Source of the DNA: an uncultured Lachnospiraceae bacterium
Lineage (GTDB): Bacteria > Bacillota > Clostridia > Lachnospirales > Lachnospiraceae
Direction: 5' to 3'
Length of the DNA: 64,000 bases
Assembly (NCBI GenBank): GCA_947630925.1
Contig: CANRJM010000008.1
Location: forward strand, 16,425 to 80,424
Below, piece after piece: positions 9,094 through 17,242 of this stretch. The position numbers were made by a program, and so were the translations under genes. The notes beneath the pieces are model-generated. The model did no database searches and was not told the origin of the DNA. It was given only the letters and a program-made list of their open reading frames with translations. Each line of letters starts with the position of its first letter. Within the stretch, counting starts at the first letter, position 1.

Positions 9094-9531
9094 ATGGAGT
9101 TTCGGCAGCGGTTTTATCAGAAAACAGAATATTGTATTTGGATTGCAGGTATTCTTTGCGGCTTGTTTGGTCTGTTTCTTTTTCTTCTTGACGCTTTGAC
9201 GCCCTTTTCTATCGAGATGCTTCGGTACCGTTGCTGGATCCATGAAATCAGTGGCCTTTATTGTCCGGGATGCGGCGGGACGCGTGCCTTTTTCTATCTT
9301 TTTCAGGGCCAATTTTTCAAATCACTGCTCTTTCATCCTCTGGTGGCGTATATGGGAGTCCTGTATCTGGTATTTATGGTAAGGGGATTTTTGGCTGTTT
9401 TTACCAATGGGAAATATCCTTTTATGAAATATCGGATTGGTTATATTTATATCGGGATTGCGGTCACGCTTTTGCAGTTTTTGGCAAAAAATATCAGTCT
9501 GCTGCTGTTTCATCTGGATTGGCTGGGATGA
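9094..9531 (+). CDS. DUF2752 membrane protein
   Basis: This 145-residue membrane protein has about three helices and the DUF2752 signature CPGCGGTRAF (about 55-64), a CxxC motif at the membrane surface. Its biochemical function is unknown to me. ATG 9094 follows AAGAAGGA, and the longer in-frame extension overlaps apbE and has no homology features. It lies 85 bp downstream of apbE, probably in the same transcript, and the next gene has its own promoter. DUF2752 proteins are often near other small membrane proteins, as here. Confidence 0.8.
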   Translation: MEFRQRFYQKTEYCIWIAGILCGLFGLFLFLLDALTPFSIEMLRYRCWIHEISGLYCPGCGGTRAFFYLFQGQFFKSLLFHPLVAYMGVLYLVFMVRGFLAVFTNGKYPFMKYRIGYIYIGIAVTLLQFLAKNISLLLFHLDWLG

Positions 9532-9553
9532 GACGGGGCGATGCAAAGAAAAT

Positions 9554-9582
9554 TTGCATTCTTCATCTGCTTATGGTAGAAT
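9554..9582 (+). promoter_or_regulatory. Promoter of the DUF4190 gene
   Basis: TTGCAT, a 17-bp spacer and TAGAAT are seen. An inverted repeat ATGCAAA/TTTGCAT (9541-9559) has its right arm on the -35 and could be an operator. Confidence 0.65.
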
Positions 9583-9608
9583 AGAAAAAATATTTCAGGA
9601 GGTACATT

Positions 9609-10022
9609 ATGGAGAATAATGAAAATGAAGTACAGAATCAACAAAATTCTTCTGCATCTGTAGAGGAAGGATATACGAAGGCACCGACACCTGATTATTC
9701 GCAGGCACCGGTATATACAGCCTCACAGGCAACGCAACAGGGACAGGGGCTTGCCATTGCAGGAATGGTATTGGGCATTCTTTCACTGGTATGTTGCTGT
9801 ATATCGCCGTTTAATGTGGTTTTTTCGATAATCGGCCTGATTTTATCGATTGTTTCACTGGTGCAGAAAAAACCGGGAAAGGGAATGGCGATTGCCGGCG
9901 TGATCTGTTCCGCAATCGCTCTGGTATTTATTATTATTCTGCTGGTTTACGGTTTTTCTGGAGATTTTATGGAAGAATTTCAGAAAAATTTGCAGTATTA
10001 CCAGAATTCCTACAACATGTAA
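9609..10022 (+). CDS. DUF4190 membrane protein
   Basis: This 137-residue protein has a hydrophilic N-terminus rich in Gln, Ser and Pro (1-45). Two hydrophobic segments follow (about 50-80 and 95-120) with repeated pattern GMVLGILSLV and GMAIAGVICSAIALVF, the DUF4190 hairpin. It is probably a small membrane protein of unknown role, often found with other small membrane proteins. AGGAGG lies seven bases before ATG 9609. It appears monocistronic between its own promoter and terminator. Confidence 0.8.
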   Translation: MENNENEVQNQQNSSASVEEGYTKAPTPDYSQAPVYTASQATQQGQGLAIAGMVLGILSLVCCCISPFNVVFSIIGLILSIVSLVQKKPGKGMAIAGVICSAIALVFIIILLVYGFSGDFMEEFQKNLQYYQNSYNM

Positions 10023-10084
10023 TGGAATAGCAGCAAGTATTGTAAATTCATAGTAACTGTTTATCAATAGACAGGCAGTTTAAG

Positions 10085-10109
10085 AGACCGTCGTAAGACG
10101 GTCTTTTTC
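10085..10109 (+). terminator. Terminator after the DUF4190 gene
   Basis: An 8-bp perfect stem AGACCGTC/GACGGTCT with GTAA loop is followed by TTTTTC. Confidence 0.9.
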
Positions 10110-10346
10110 TGTATTTAATATCATCCGTTTAACGTTGCAATAACGCCGGAAAATCAGCATGTCCATTCTTTGGGGCAGACAATGCCATCCATTATGAAAG
10201 AGAAAGAAAACGATATCCATGAATAAATTTTTAAAAGCGCGCATAGAGTTAGTTAGAACAAAAAGAGCGATCCTGCGGACAAAATCCGGAAGCAGGGAAA
10301 AGGATTGTGAGTTAAGTACATTTTAGAAATGTGGATAGGAGGGAAT
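10110..10346 (+). promoter_or_regulatory. spoIVA upstream region, possible sigma-E promoter
   Basis: The 237 bp before spoIVA hold no convincing reading frame and no sigma-A promoter. GAATAAA (10221-10227) and CATAGAGTT (10242-10250), about 14 bp apart, loosely resemble mother-cell sigma-E elements, as expected for spoIVA. This is a weak match. Confidence 0.3.
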
Positions 10347-11828
10347 ATGGCTGGTTTTCAGGTATACAAGGATTTAGCAGAAAGAACAAAAGGGGAATTT
10401 TATATTGGTGTGTGCGGTCCTGTGCGCACCGGTAAATCAACATTTATTAAGCGGTTTATGGAATTGTTGGTATTGCCGGGAATTGTCGATGAACATGACA
10501 GGGAACGGGCAACCGATGAATTGCCGCAATCTGCGGATGGAAAAACGATTATGACGACGGAGCCTAAATTTATTCCAAAAGAGGCGGTATCGGTTAATTT
10601 ATTTGGAGACAATCAGGTAAAAGTGCGCTTGATTGACTGCGTGGGCTACATAGTAAAAGAGGCTGCCGGTCTGTTTGAAGAGGATGGCGGCCGGGAGCGG
10701 ATGGTTACAACTCCCTGGTCAAGGGAAAAAATGCCCTTTACACAGGCTGCGGAATATGGCACCCGTAAAGTGATCCACGACCATTCTACGATTGGGATTG
10801 TTGTAACAACGGATGGGAGTTTTGGAGAAATACCGCGGGAGGCATACCATGAGGCAGAGGCAAAAACCATTCAGGAGTTAAAGTCAATCGGAAAACCATT
10901 TATTGTTCTTTTAAATTCTGTGAAACCGTACAGCGAGGAGACGGAAGAACTGGTTCATAAGATCAATCAGGAATATGGCGTGTCTGCTGTAGCGGTCAAC
11001 TGCAATCAGCTTCGTACAGAGGACATCCAAAAAATTATGGAACAAATACTTTCCTCTTTTCCGGTCAATCAAATTGCATTTCATCTTCCGAAATGGGTGG
11101 AAATGCTTCCAAGGGATCACTGGCTGAAGAGCGAGCTGATTGAAAAGGTGCGCGAGATTTTGGAACGCATTTCCGTTATTCGTGATGTTACGCAGGAAAA
11201 TTTTGCGACGGAAAGTGATATGATCCGTCAGTTTAAGATTGACCATATCGGCATGGAAAATGGTATGGTCACGATTAATACCATTTTTGACGACAGTAAA
11301 TATTATCAGATATTAAGTGAATTGGTTGGTACGGAAATAGAAGGAGAATATCAGTTGATTCATTTATTGAAGGAATATGTGGACAAAAAAGAAGAAATTG
11401 AGAAGGTTGGCGACGCATGGGAGGAAGTACACAGAAAGGGATATGGCGTGATTACGCCAAGTGTGGAAGAGATTACGATTGACGAGCCGGAATTAATTCA
11501 CCACGGAAATAAGTTTGGCGTTAAGATTAAAGCGGTTAGCCCATCCGTTCATCTGATTCAGGCAAATATTGAGACAGAGATTGCGCCGATTGTTGGAACG
11601 CAGCAGCAGGCGGAGGATTTGATCCAATATATCTCCGGCAAAAATTCGGAGAAGCAGGAATCTATATGGGAGACTAATATTTTTGGTAAAACAGTACAGC
11701 AGCTTGTAGAAGAAGGAATGGAATCAAAAGTCAACCGCCTGACCGATGAAAGCCAGTTAAAGCTTCAGGAGACCATACAAAAGGTTATAAACGACAGCAA
11801 TGGCGGATTGGTATGCATCATCATATAG
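10347..11828 (+). CDS. spoIVA: Stage IV sporulation protein A (spore coat ATPase)
   Basis: This 493-residue protein, the same size as Bacillus SpoIVA, is made in the mother cell. It hydrolyses ATP to polymerise irreversibly around the forespore as the coat basement layer. The N-terminal TRAFAC-like NTPase has P-loop GPVRTGKS (24-31), and the C-terminus ends in GGLVCIII, the conserved hydrophobic tail used for anchoring to SpoVM-marked membrane. ATG 10347 has AGGAGGG upstream and homologues start MAGFQVYKD; the ATG at 10329 is too early. It is monocistronic, with a strong terminator after it. It shows that the organism can form endospores. Confidence 0.98.
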   Translation: MAGFQVYKDLAERTKGEFYIGVCGPVRTGKSTFIKRFMELLVLPGIVDEHDRERATDELPQSADGKTIMTTEPKFIPKEAVSVNLFGDNQVKVRLIDCVGYIVKEAAGLFEEDGGRERMVTTPWSREKMPFTQAAEYGTRKVIHDHSTIGIVVTTDGSFGEIPREAYHEAEAKTIQELKSIGKPFIVLLNSVKPYSEETEELVHKINQEYGVSAVAVNCNQLRTEDIQKIMEQILSSFPVNQIAFHLPKWVEMLPRDHWLKSELIEKVREILERISVIRDVTQENFATESDMIRQFKIDHIGMENGMVTINTIFDDSKYYQILSELVGTEIEGEYQLIHLLKEYVDKKEEIEKVGDAWEEVHRKGYGVITPSVEEITIDEPELIHHGNKFGVKIKAVSPSVHLIQANIETEIAPIVGTQQQAEDLIQYISGKNSEKQESIWETNIFGKTVQQLVEEGMESKVNRLTDESQLKLQETIQKVINDSNGGLVCIII

Positions 11829-11846
11829 CGGGAACAGTTCTTGTCA

Positions 11847-11873
11847 GGGCAAAACGCGGGTTTTGCCCTTTTT
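11847..11873 (+). terminator. Terminator after spoIVA
   Basis: An 8-bp stem GGGCAAAA/TTTTGCCC is followed by TTTTT. Confidence 0.92.
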
Positions 11874-11929
11874 GGCTTTTTTATCGGGATCATTGGAATG
11901 AAATGATTGGAAAGAAATGCAATTAAACA

Positions 11930-11958
11930 TTGACAAACAGGTAACACTCTGATATAAT
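11930..11958 (+). promoter_or_regulatory. Consensus promoter of the NlpC/P60 gene
   Basis: TTGACA, a 17-bp spacer and TATAAT, with a TG one base before the -10, form an almost ideal sigma-A promoter. Transcription from about 11965 gives a leader of about 205 nt before the start codon. Confidence 0.92.
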
Positions 11959-12033
11959 TAGTTTTGCTTATGTAATAATTTTGTAACAATTTGCGGCAAT
12001 GATAAAAGGAAGAGGATTCCTGTGAAACAGTAT

Positions 12034-12127
12034 TTTCGCAGAGCTGTTTGTGTCGGGAACGTCACAAACAAGCCGTTATCCGGTAAGAGAACCCGTATGC
12101 GAAAGCTGAAGTTTGGCTTTTTCTCTT
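12034..12127 (+). promoter_or_regulatory. Riboswitch-like structured leader with alternative terminator
   Basis: An outer stem TTTCGCA (12034-12040)/TGCGAAA (12098-12104) encloses a perfect 8-bp hairpin TGTTTGTG/CACAAACA (12045-12070) and a smaller CGG/CCG hairpin (12081-12095). The 3' arm of the outer stem overlaps a second hairpin (12102-12120, 8 bp with two G-U pairs, 3-nt loop) followed by TTCTCTT, so the two folds exclude each other. A further GAACG/CGTTC hairpin lies just before the ribosome site. Cyclic-di-AMP (ydaO) riboswitches commonly precede such hydrolase genes, but their conserved core sequences are not evident here. Confidence 0.5.
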
Positions 12128-12168
12128 GCGGTTTCTCGAACGAAAACGTTCTCGGAATGGAGATTATT

Positions 12169-13380
12169 ATGAGAAAAAGCAGTAGAAAGATACTGACAGC
12201 AGCTTTTGCAGTAGTTGCGGCTGTAGTATCTGTCCCACTTTCAGGGCAGGCTACAGGAAATGTGATTTTGGCGGAGGAGCCTTTGGCGGGGATTACCCTG
12301 TCGTTAGACCATCACTGCGACACGGTAATACAGACGGCACAGGAGGATGCCGAACAGGCCCGGAAAGAAGAAGAACAGGGGCAGATTGTGGTTTCCGGCG
12401 GTTTGAAGGAAACGGTTTCTGCAAAGAAGGAAAAAACGAAAACACCTGATACAGACAGGATGAAGCTGCATTATAAAAATTTAGGAATTGCTGATGTGGA
12501 TACATACCTGAATGTAAGGGCACACAGCAGAGAATCTTCAGACGTCGTTGGTAAGATGACGAAGAACGACGGCTGCGATATTCTTTCCATGAAAAAGGGA
12601 TGGGCAAAGATTCAGTCCGGAAAGGTAAAAGGCTACGTAAAAGCAAAATATCTTCTGCGCGGAGATGCAGCACAGAAGAAAGCGTTAAAGGTAGCAAGAT
12701 TAAAGGCGGTTGTTGAGACGGAAACATTAAATGTGCGTTATCTGCCGTCAACCGATGCAAAAATCTATGATCAGATTTCAGAAGATGAAGATTATACGGT
12801 TGAAAAGGAAAACCTTTCCGAAGGATTTATTAAGGAATATATTGCAAAGCATTGCAACAGGAGAGATACGCAGGGGATTGACCGGGATGCAATGTATGAT
12901 GACCTTGAAAACTGGGTTATGCTTTCGATTGACAGTGAAAAGGTTTTTGTCAGTAAAGACTTTATTTCCATAAAATATAAGTTAAATCATGCGGTAACCA
13001 TAAAAGAAGAAAAAGAAGAGCCTTCTTCTAAGTCTTCTTCCATCGTGGACTATGCGATGCAATTTTTAGGGAACCGTTATGTATGGGGCGGTACGAGTCT
13101 GACCAATGGTACGGATTGTTCCGGTTTCACAATGGGGATTTACCGTCATTTTGGTTATTCCCTGCCAAGGACTTCTGCTGCACAGGCGGCGCATACTCGT
13201 TCCGTCAGTAGGGGAGATGTACAGGTAGGCGATTTGTTCTTTTATGGAAGCGGTTCGGTCAGCCATGTTGCATTGTATATTGGAAACGGACAAATTATTC
13301 ACGCAAGTAATGCAAGGGATGGAATTAAGATATCGAGTGCGTACTATAGGCAGCCGCTGAAAATTGGACGCGTCATGTAG
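12169..13380 (+). CDS. SH3-domain NlpC/P60 cell-wall endopeptidase
   Basis: This 403-residue exported peptidoglycan hydrolase has a signal peptide in residues 1-31. A linker rich in Glu/Lys is followed by two bacterial SH3-like regions (about 100-165 and 170-270) and a C-terminal NlpC/P60 domain. The catalytic residues can be placed: Cys317 in TDCSGF, His366 in VSHVALYIG and His378 in IIHASN. The domain cleaves stem-peptide bonds in peptidoglycan. The first SH3 region has the usual LNVRAHSRESSDVVGKM, and the second LNVRYLPSTDAKIYDQI. I chose ATG 12169 since the signal peptide begins there after GGAG; the frame open to 12022 is structured leader RNA. Confidence 0.93.
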   Translation: MRKSSRKILTAAFAVVAAVVSVPLSGQATGNVILAEEPLAGITLSLDHHCDTVIQTAQEDAEQARKEEEQGQIVVSGGLKETVSAKKEKTKTPDTDRMKLHYKNLGIADVDTYLNVRAHSRESSDVVGKMTKNDGCDILSMKKGWAKIQSGKVKGYVKAKYLLRGDAAQKKALKVARLKAVVETETLNVRYLPSTDAKIYDQISEDEDYTVEKENLSEGFIKEYIAKHCNRRDTQGIDRDAMYDDLENWVMLSIDSEKVFVSKDFISIKYKLNHAVTIKEEKEEPSSKSSSIVDYAMQFLGNRYVWGGTSLTNGTDCSGFTMGIYRHFGYSLPRTSAAQAAHTRSVSRGDVQVGDLFFYGSGSVSHVALYIGNGQIIHASNARDGIKISSAYYRQPLKIGRVM

Positions 13381-13414
13381 TATGTTTTATAACCAATAAT
13401 GGATAAAATAACCG

Positions 13415-13458
13415 GGCTATTGCATAGAGAGTTGGATTCTTTATGTAATAGCCTTTTT
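13415..13458 (+). terminator. Terminator after the NlpC/P60 gene
   Basis: A 12-bp stem GGCTATTGCATA/TATGTAATAGCC with one G-U pair is followed by TTTTT. Confidence 0.88.
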
Positions 13459-13514
13459 ATGAAGAAAGGATTTGTTTTTACTATCGTTTGGAAAAAGGAG
13501 GAATGGGAGAGACA

Positions 13515-15221
13515 ATGGATTTTATTTTTATTTGGCGGATTCTGGCAGTTTTTGCAGGACTGGGAATTCTGTTTGTGCTGATAGAACGTTTCAATCGGCG
13601 GAATTTTATCAAGAGGATGCAGAGCCTTTTTGAACAGGAATGGGGAGTGGCTACAAGAGAGGACTATTCCGAGAGGATTATGCGGAATATCAGTTATTAT
13701 GCGAAGCATTTGGAAACGGGACAGATGATTGACGATATTACATGGAATGATCTGGAGATGGATGAAGTGTTCCGGCTGTTGAATCATACCAGAAGCTCGG
13801 CAGGGGAAGAATATCTTTATCGGCTCTTAAGGATACCATGCTATACGAAAGAAGAACTTTTGGAAAGGGAACGCACCATACAATCCCTGGAGACGCATCC
13901 GGAACTTCGCAGCAAACTGGAGACAGCGTTATATGGGATTGGGAAGTATGATAAGATTTCTGTTTATGAATACCTCAATCAGACGAAGGATTTAAAACAA
14001 ATATCTGTTTTTTCACATATTCTGGCTGCCATCCTATTGACTGCGGCAATTGTTTTTCTGTTTATATCGCCTGCAGAGGCATTTGTGATCTTGTTTTTTG
14101 TTATGACGGGGAATGCCTGTTTTTATTATAAGGAAAAGGCAAAAATAGGTTCTGCGGTCAGTTTATTTCAATTTATTCTGGGGATGATAAAACAATGTAA
14201 GAATCTGGCCAAAATTTCAATACCGGGATGCGAGGAGTATTTCCGGCAGTTAGACAAACTGTCGGCTGAATTTTCCAGATTTTCCAGATTTCATTTTCTG
14301 GTGTCCGGCGGCGATTCCATGTCCGGCAATTTATTTGATTCACTCTTTGATTATATCCGAATCCTCTTTCATGTGGACTTGATTAAACTTGCAACGATGG
14401 TTCGGGAAATTCAAAAAAATGAAAAGGATTTAATTGCAGTCTATGAATTAGTAGGATATCTGGACAGTATGCTTGCAATCGCATCCTATCGCTATAGACT
14501 GGGGAATTATGCTGTTCCTGAACTTTATTTTTCGAAAAGCGGGAAGGAGACCAGAAGAATAAAAGCAGATCGGCTGTATCATCCGCTTTTGTCAGAACCG
14601 GTTAAAAATAATTTAGAGACAGAAACCTGTATTCTGTTGACCGGATCTAATGCTTCCGGTAAGTCTACTTTTATCAAAGCAGTGGCGGTAAATGCTATTT
14701 TTGCGCAAACCATTCATACGGTAACGGCAGAACGCTATGAGGCGCCGTTTTTCCGGGTATTTTCTTCAATGGCGTTACGGGATCACATTTTGTCAGAAGA
14801 GAGTTATTTTATTGTGGAAATTAAGTCTTTAAACCGTATCTTTCAGGCGTTAAATACAGACGGGATACCGGTACTGTGTTTTATTGATGAAATATTGCGC
14901 GGGACCAATACGGTGGAACGCATTGCAGCTTCCGCACAGCTCTTAAAAGCGCTTGGCCGGCAAAACGCCATGTGTTTTGCTGCAACGCATGACATTGAAC
15001 TGACGTATCTTTTAGAAAAAGAATTTACCAATTATCATTTTGAAGAGACATTGCGTGATCATGATATTTTCTTTGATTATCAGCTAAAAAAGGGCAGGGC
15101 GGATTCCAGAAATGCGATTCGTCTGCTTGAGATGATTGGTTTTCCAAAAGAAATAGTATCCGAAGCACAGAAACGGGTGGAATATTTTATGAAAGAAGGG
15201 AAATGGAAGGAAACGGAATAA
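13515..15221 (+). CDS. Membrane-anchored MutS-like ATPase
   Basis: This protein of about 568 residues has hydrophobic segments at the N-terminus (about 3-24) and in the middle (about 170-205), a MutS-type lever/clamp helical region, and a C-terminal MutS ABC ATPase. The Walker A motif is GSNASGKST (377-385). Walker B is VLCFIDEILRGTN (about 453-465), followed by the switch ATHDIEL. It lacks the N-terminal mismatch-recognition domain of true MutS and a nuclease Smr tail. Such MutS-related proteins are common in Clostridia with unknown roles. The start is uncertain: GGAGG (13497-13501) could serve ATG 13515, while TTG 13488 and ATG 13503 are also in frame. Confidence 0.85.
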   Translation: MDFIFIWRILAVFAGLGILFVLIERFNRRNFIKRMQSLFEQEWGVATREDYSERIMRNISYYAKHLETGQMIDDITWNDLEMDEVFRLLNHTRSSAGEEYLYRLLRIPCYTKEELLERERTIQSLETHPELRSKLETALYGIGKYDKISVYEYLNQTKDLKQISVFSHILAAILLTAAIVFLFISPAEAFVILFFVMTGNACFYYKEKAKIGSAVSLFQFILGMIKQCKNLAKISIPGCEEYFRQLDKLSAEFSRFSRFHFLVSGGDSMSGNLFDSLFDYIRILFHVDLIKLATMVREIQKNEKDLIAVYELVGYLDSMLAIASYRYRLGNYAVPELYFSKSGKETRRIKADRLYHPLLSEPVKNNLETETCILLTGSNASGKSTFIKAVAVNAIFAQTIHTVTAERYEAPFFRVFSSMALRDHILSEESYFIVEIKSLNRIFQALNTDGIPVLCFIDEILRGTNTVERIAASAQLLKALGRQNAMCFAATHDIELTYLLEKEFTNYHFEETLRDHDIFFDYQLKKGRADSRNAIRLLEMIGFPKEIVSEAQKRVEYFMKEGKWKETE

Positions 15222-15270
15222 ATTCATAAAACCGTGCAATACTAAAGGTTAGAAAGGGAGGCACGGTAAA

Positions 15271-15960
15271 ATGATAAATCAAAAAATTTTATATATGGCA
15301 GGCTGCGTCGGCGTGATTGCCTGCGTAGCATTAGGCAGTAGTATTGGCTACCGTTTTGCGGTCGATAAAATGGAAAAGATACAGACGGACTATGAAAGCC
15401 GTGTATCAGAGTTAGTAGAGGTAAATGTGACGAAAATTTTGGAAGACAAGGTTCAAAAGTTAGTGCAGGAGGCAGTGGAACAAAACGAGGAGATTATTGC
15501 AGCAAGTGCCGATAACGATACCCTGGAGGTAGATACCGTATACCAGATTCAGAATTATGACGTAACCAAGGGAACGACATCAACCGATTATGAAACATTG
15601 CCGGAAGAGTTTGTAGGTTTTACGAGAAAGGATGCGGATGATTATTGTAAGGAATACATGGACATGCTTCCGGCAGAGGAATATCTGGCGGGACTGCAGA
15701 GTATTGGCGTGGTTTCTTTTTCAAAGGAACGGATTATCATTAAAAAAGTCTATGACAGTTCCAAAGTAAAATACCGCTATTATTTAATTGCCGTAGATGG
15801 AGAAGTTGTAGTATACTATGGAGATAAAAAGACGATTTATGAATATACGGGAATTGAAACGAAAAATTTATCGGAGGATGAGAATACCGCTTTGAAAAAC
15901 GGAATAGAGGTAAAGGACGAAGACGAATTGTTTAGTATTTTGGAAAATTACACGTCGTAA
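15271..15960 (+). CDS. Anchored extracytoplasmic protein, possibly BofC-like
   Basis: This 229-residue protein has one N-terminal membrane segment (about 7-28), a charged coiled-coil-like stretch (35-80) and a C-terminal domain of about 110 residues. The C-terminal pattern (two aromatic-rich strands around YYLIAVDGEVVVYYGD, then a helix EDENTALKNGIEVKDEDEL) recalls the C-terminal domain of BofC. BofC is a forespore intermembrane-space regulator of pro-sigma-K processing. I am not sure of this match, and the protein may be just an uncharacterised anchored protein. GGGAGG precedes ATG 15271, and it lies 50 bp after the MutS-like gene and 22 bp before the flavoprotein. Confidence 0.6.
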   Translation: MINQKILYMAGCVGVIACVALGSSIGYRFAVDKMEKIQTDYESRVSELVEVNVTKILEDKVQKLVQEAVEQNEEIIAASADNDTLEVDTVYQIQNYDVTKGTTSTDYETLPEEFVGFTRKDADDYCKEYMDMLPAEEYLAGLQSIGVVSFSKERIIIKKVYDSSKVKYRYYLIAVDGEVVVYYGDKKTIYEYTGIETKNLSEDENTALKNGIEVKDEDELFSILENYTS

Positions 15961-15981
15961 GAAAGGCAGGCACTAAGGAAT

Positions 15982-17241
15982 ATGCGCAGTACAGAAATCG
16001 TAGTGATCGGGGGCGGTGCTTCCGGTATGATGGCGGCGATTGAGGCAAAAAGGCATGGGGCGTCCGTGATGATATTGGAGAAGAAACCAAAGCTTGGGAA
16101 AAAACTGTTTGCTACCGGAAATGGAAAATGTAATTATACAAACCGGGTTCAGAATGCGGAATGCTATCGGAGTGAAAATCCGGCTTTTCCATGGCAGGCA
16201 GTTTCACAGTTTGGTTGTGAAGAGAGTATTGCATGGTTTCATAAAATAGGGATTCTGGCAAGGGACAGAGACGGTTATATTTACCCTGCTTCCTGTCAGG
16301 CAGCTTCTGTTGTTCGCGCTCTGGAAAGAGAAATCAGGCGCTTGCAGATTGAGGTTCACACAGAGGAATGGGCAGAGGAGATTATACCATCGGAAAGAAA
16401 AAAGATTGGTGCCGGAAGAGGATATATGATACGGACAAACCGGGCTTCTTATTTGGCGCGTAAGATTATCTTAAGTACCGGCGGCAAGGCGTCTCCGGTA
16501 CATGGCAGCAGTGGGGACGGTTATTCTTTTGCAAAAAGCCTTGGCCATCAGATTATCCAACCGGTGCCTGCGCTGACTTCCCTGATTTTAGATGAAACAT
16601 GTGCGGCGCTCTGGGGCGGCGTCAGAGTGCAGGGAAGCGTTTTTTTATATGATGAAGCCGGGGAGCTGTTGTGCCAAGATACCGGCGAACTTCAAATGGT
16701 TTCTCATGGTATTTCCGGCATTCCCGTATTCCAGGTCAGCCGTTTTGCAGCGAGAGAGGCTGCAAGGAAGCGTAATGTTTTTCTGGTTGTGGACAGTATG
16801 CCGGAGGTTTCCGAAGCATGGATCGCTCAGGAATTGCAGCGCCGCATTACATATGACGGGGAACAGTCGCTTGGAGATTTGCTGGAGGGGATGTTCCCGG
16901 ATAAATGGATCGGCGTATTATTAAAAAAATCTGGTCTTTTGATAAAACATCCTGCAAAAAGCCTCAGTCAGGAGAAGCGTTCTGTATTGGTGTCTTCCAT
17001 TAAGGGGATGCGCATCAAGGTAAAACAGGTAAGTTCCTTTGAAAAAGCGCAGGCAACTGCGGGTGGTGTTTCTACCAGTGAGGTGGATGTTTCTACCATG
17101 GAATCAAAACTTTGCAGGGGCCTCTATCTGACAGGCGAATTGTTGGATGTGGACGGAATCTGCGGAGGTTATAATTTACAATGGGCGTGGACAACGGGGT
17201 ATCTTGCGGGAAGAGCGAGCGCTGGAAAGGATGCGGAATGA
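15982..17241 (+). CDS. HI0933-like NAD(P)/FAD-dependent oxidoreductase
   Basis: This 419-residue flavoprotein has an N-terminal FAD-binding Rossmann motif GGGASGMMAA (about 9-18), then LEKKPKLGKKLFATGNGKCNYTN in two parts, and a C-terminal GGVSTSEVD and GLYLTGELLDVDGICGGYN. That is the HI0933/YhiN/BaiN family pattern, whose substrates are mostly unknown; a bile-acid enzyme (BaiN) belongs to it. It overlaps nothing: its TGA ends one base before the likely start of a second, unrelated flavoprotein, so the two are co-transcribed. The family is widespread and its specific role here cannot be told. Confidence 0.9.
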   Translation: MRSTEIVVIGGGASGMMAAIEAKRHGASVMILEKKPKLGKKLFATGNGKCNYTNRVQNAECYRSENPAFPWQAVSQFGCEESIAWFHKIGILARDRDGYIYPASCQAASVVRALEREIRRLQIEVHTEEWAEEIIPSERKKIGAGRGYMIRTNRASYLARKIILSTGGKASPVHGSSGDGYSFAKSLGHQIIQPVPALTSLILDETCAALWGGVRVQGSVFLYDEAGELLCQDTGELQMVSHGISGIPVFQVSRFAAREAARKRNVFLVVDSMPEVSEAWIAQELQRRITYDGEQSLGDLLEGMFPDKWIGVLLKKSGLLIKHPAKSLSQEKRSVLVSSIKGMRIKVKQVSSFEKAQATAGGVSTSEVDVSTMESKLCRGLYLTGELLDVDGICGGYNLQWAWTTGYLAGRASAGKDAE

Positions 17242-17242
17242 T

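Noticed and set aside
12034..12104. Canonical ydaO (cyclic-di-AMP) riboswitch
   Set aside because: The conserved GGGGUGAAUC and CAGCUAAC segments are not seen and the element is too short; kept only as a riboswitch-like leader.
12137..12153. LexA-box-like GAAC...GTTC
   Set aside because: The half-sites are six bases apart instead of four, and it forms an RNA hairpin next to the ribosome site.
12022..12168. N-terminal extension of the NlpC/P60 protein
   Set aside because: The in-frame stretch is structured leader; the signal peptide and ribosome site define ATG 12169.
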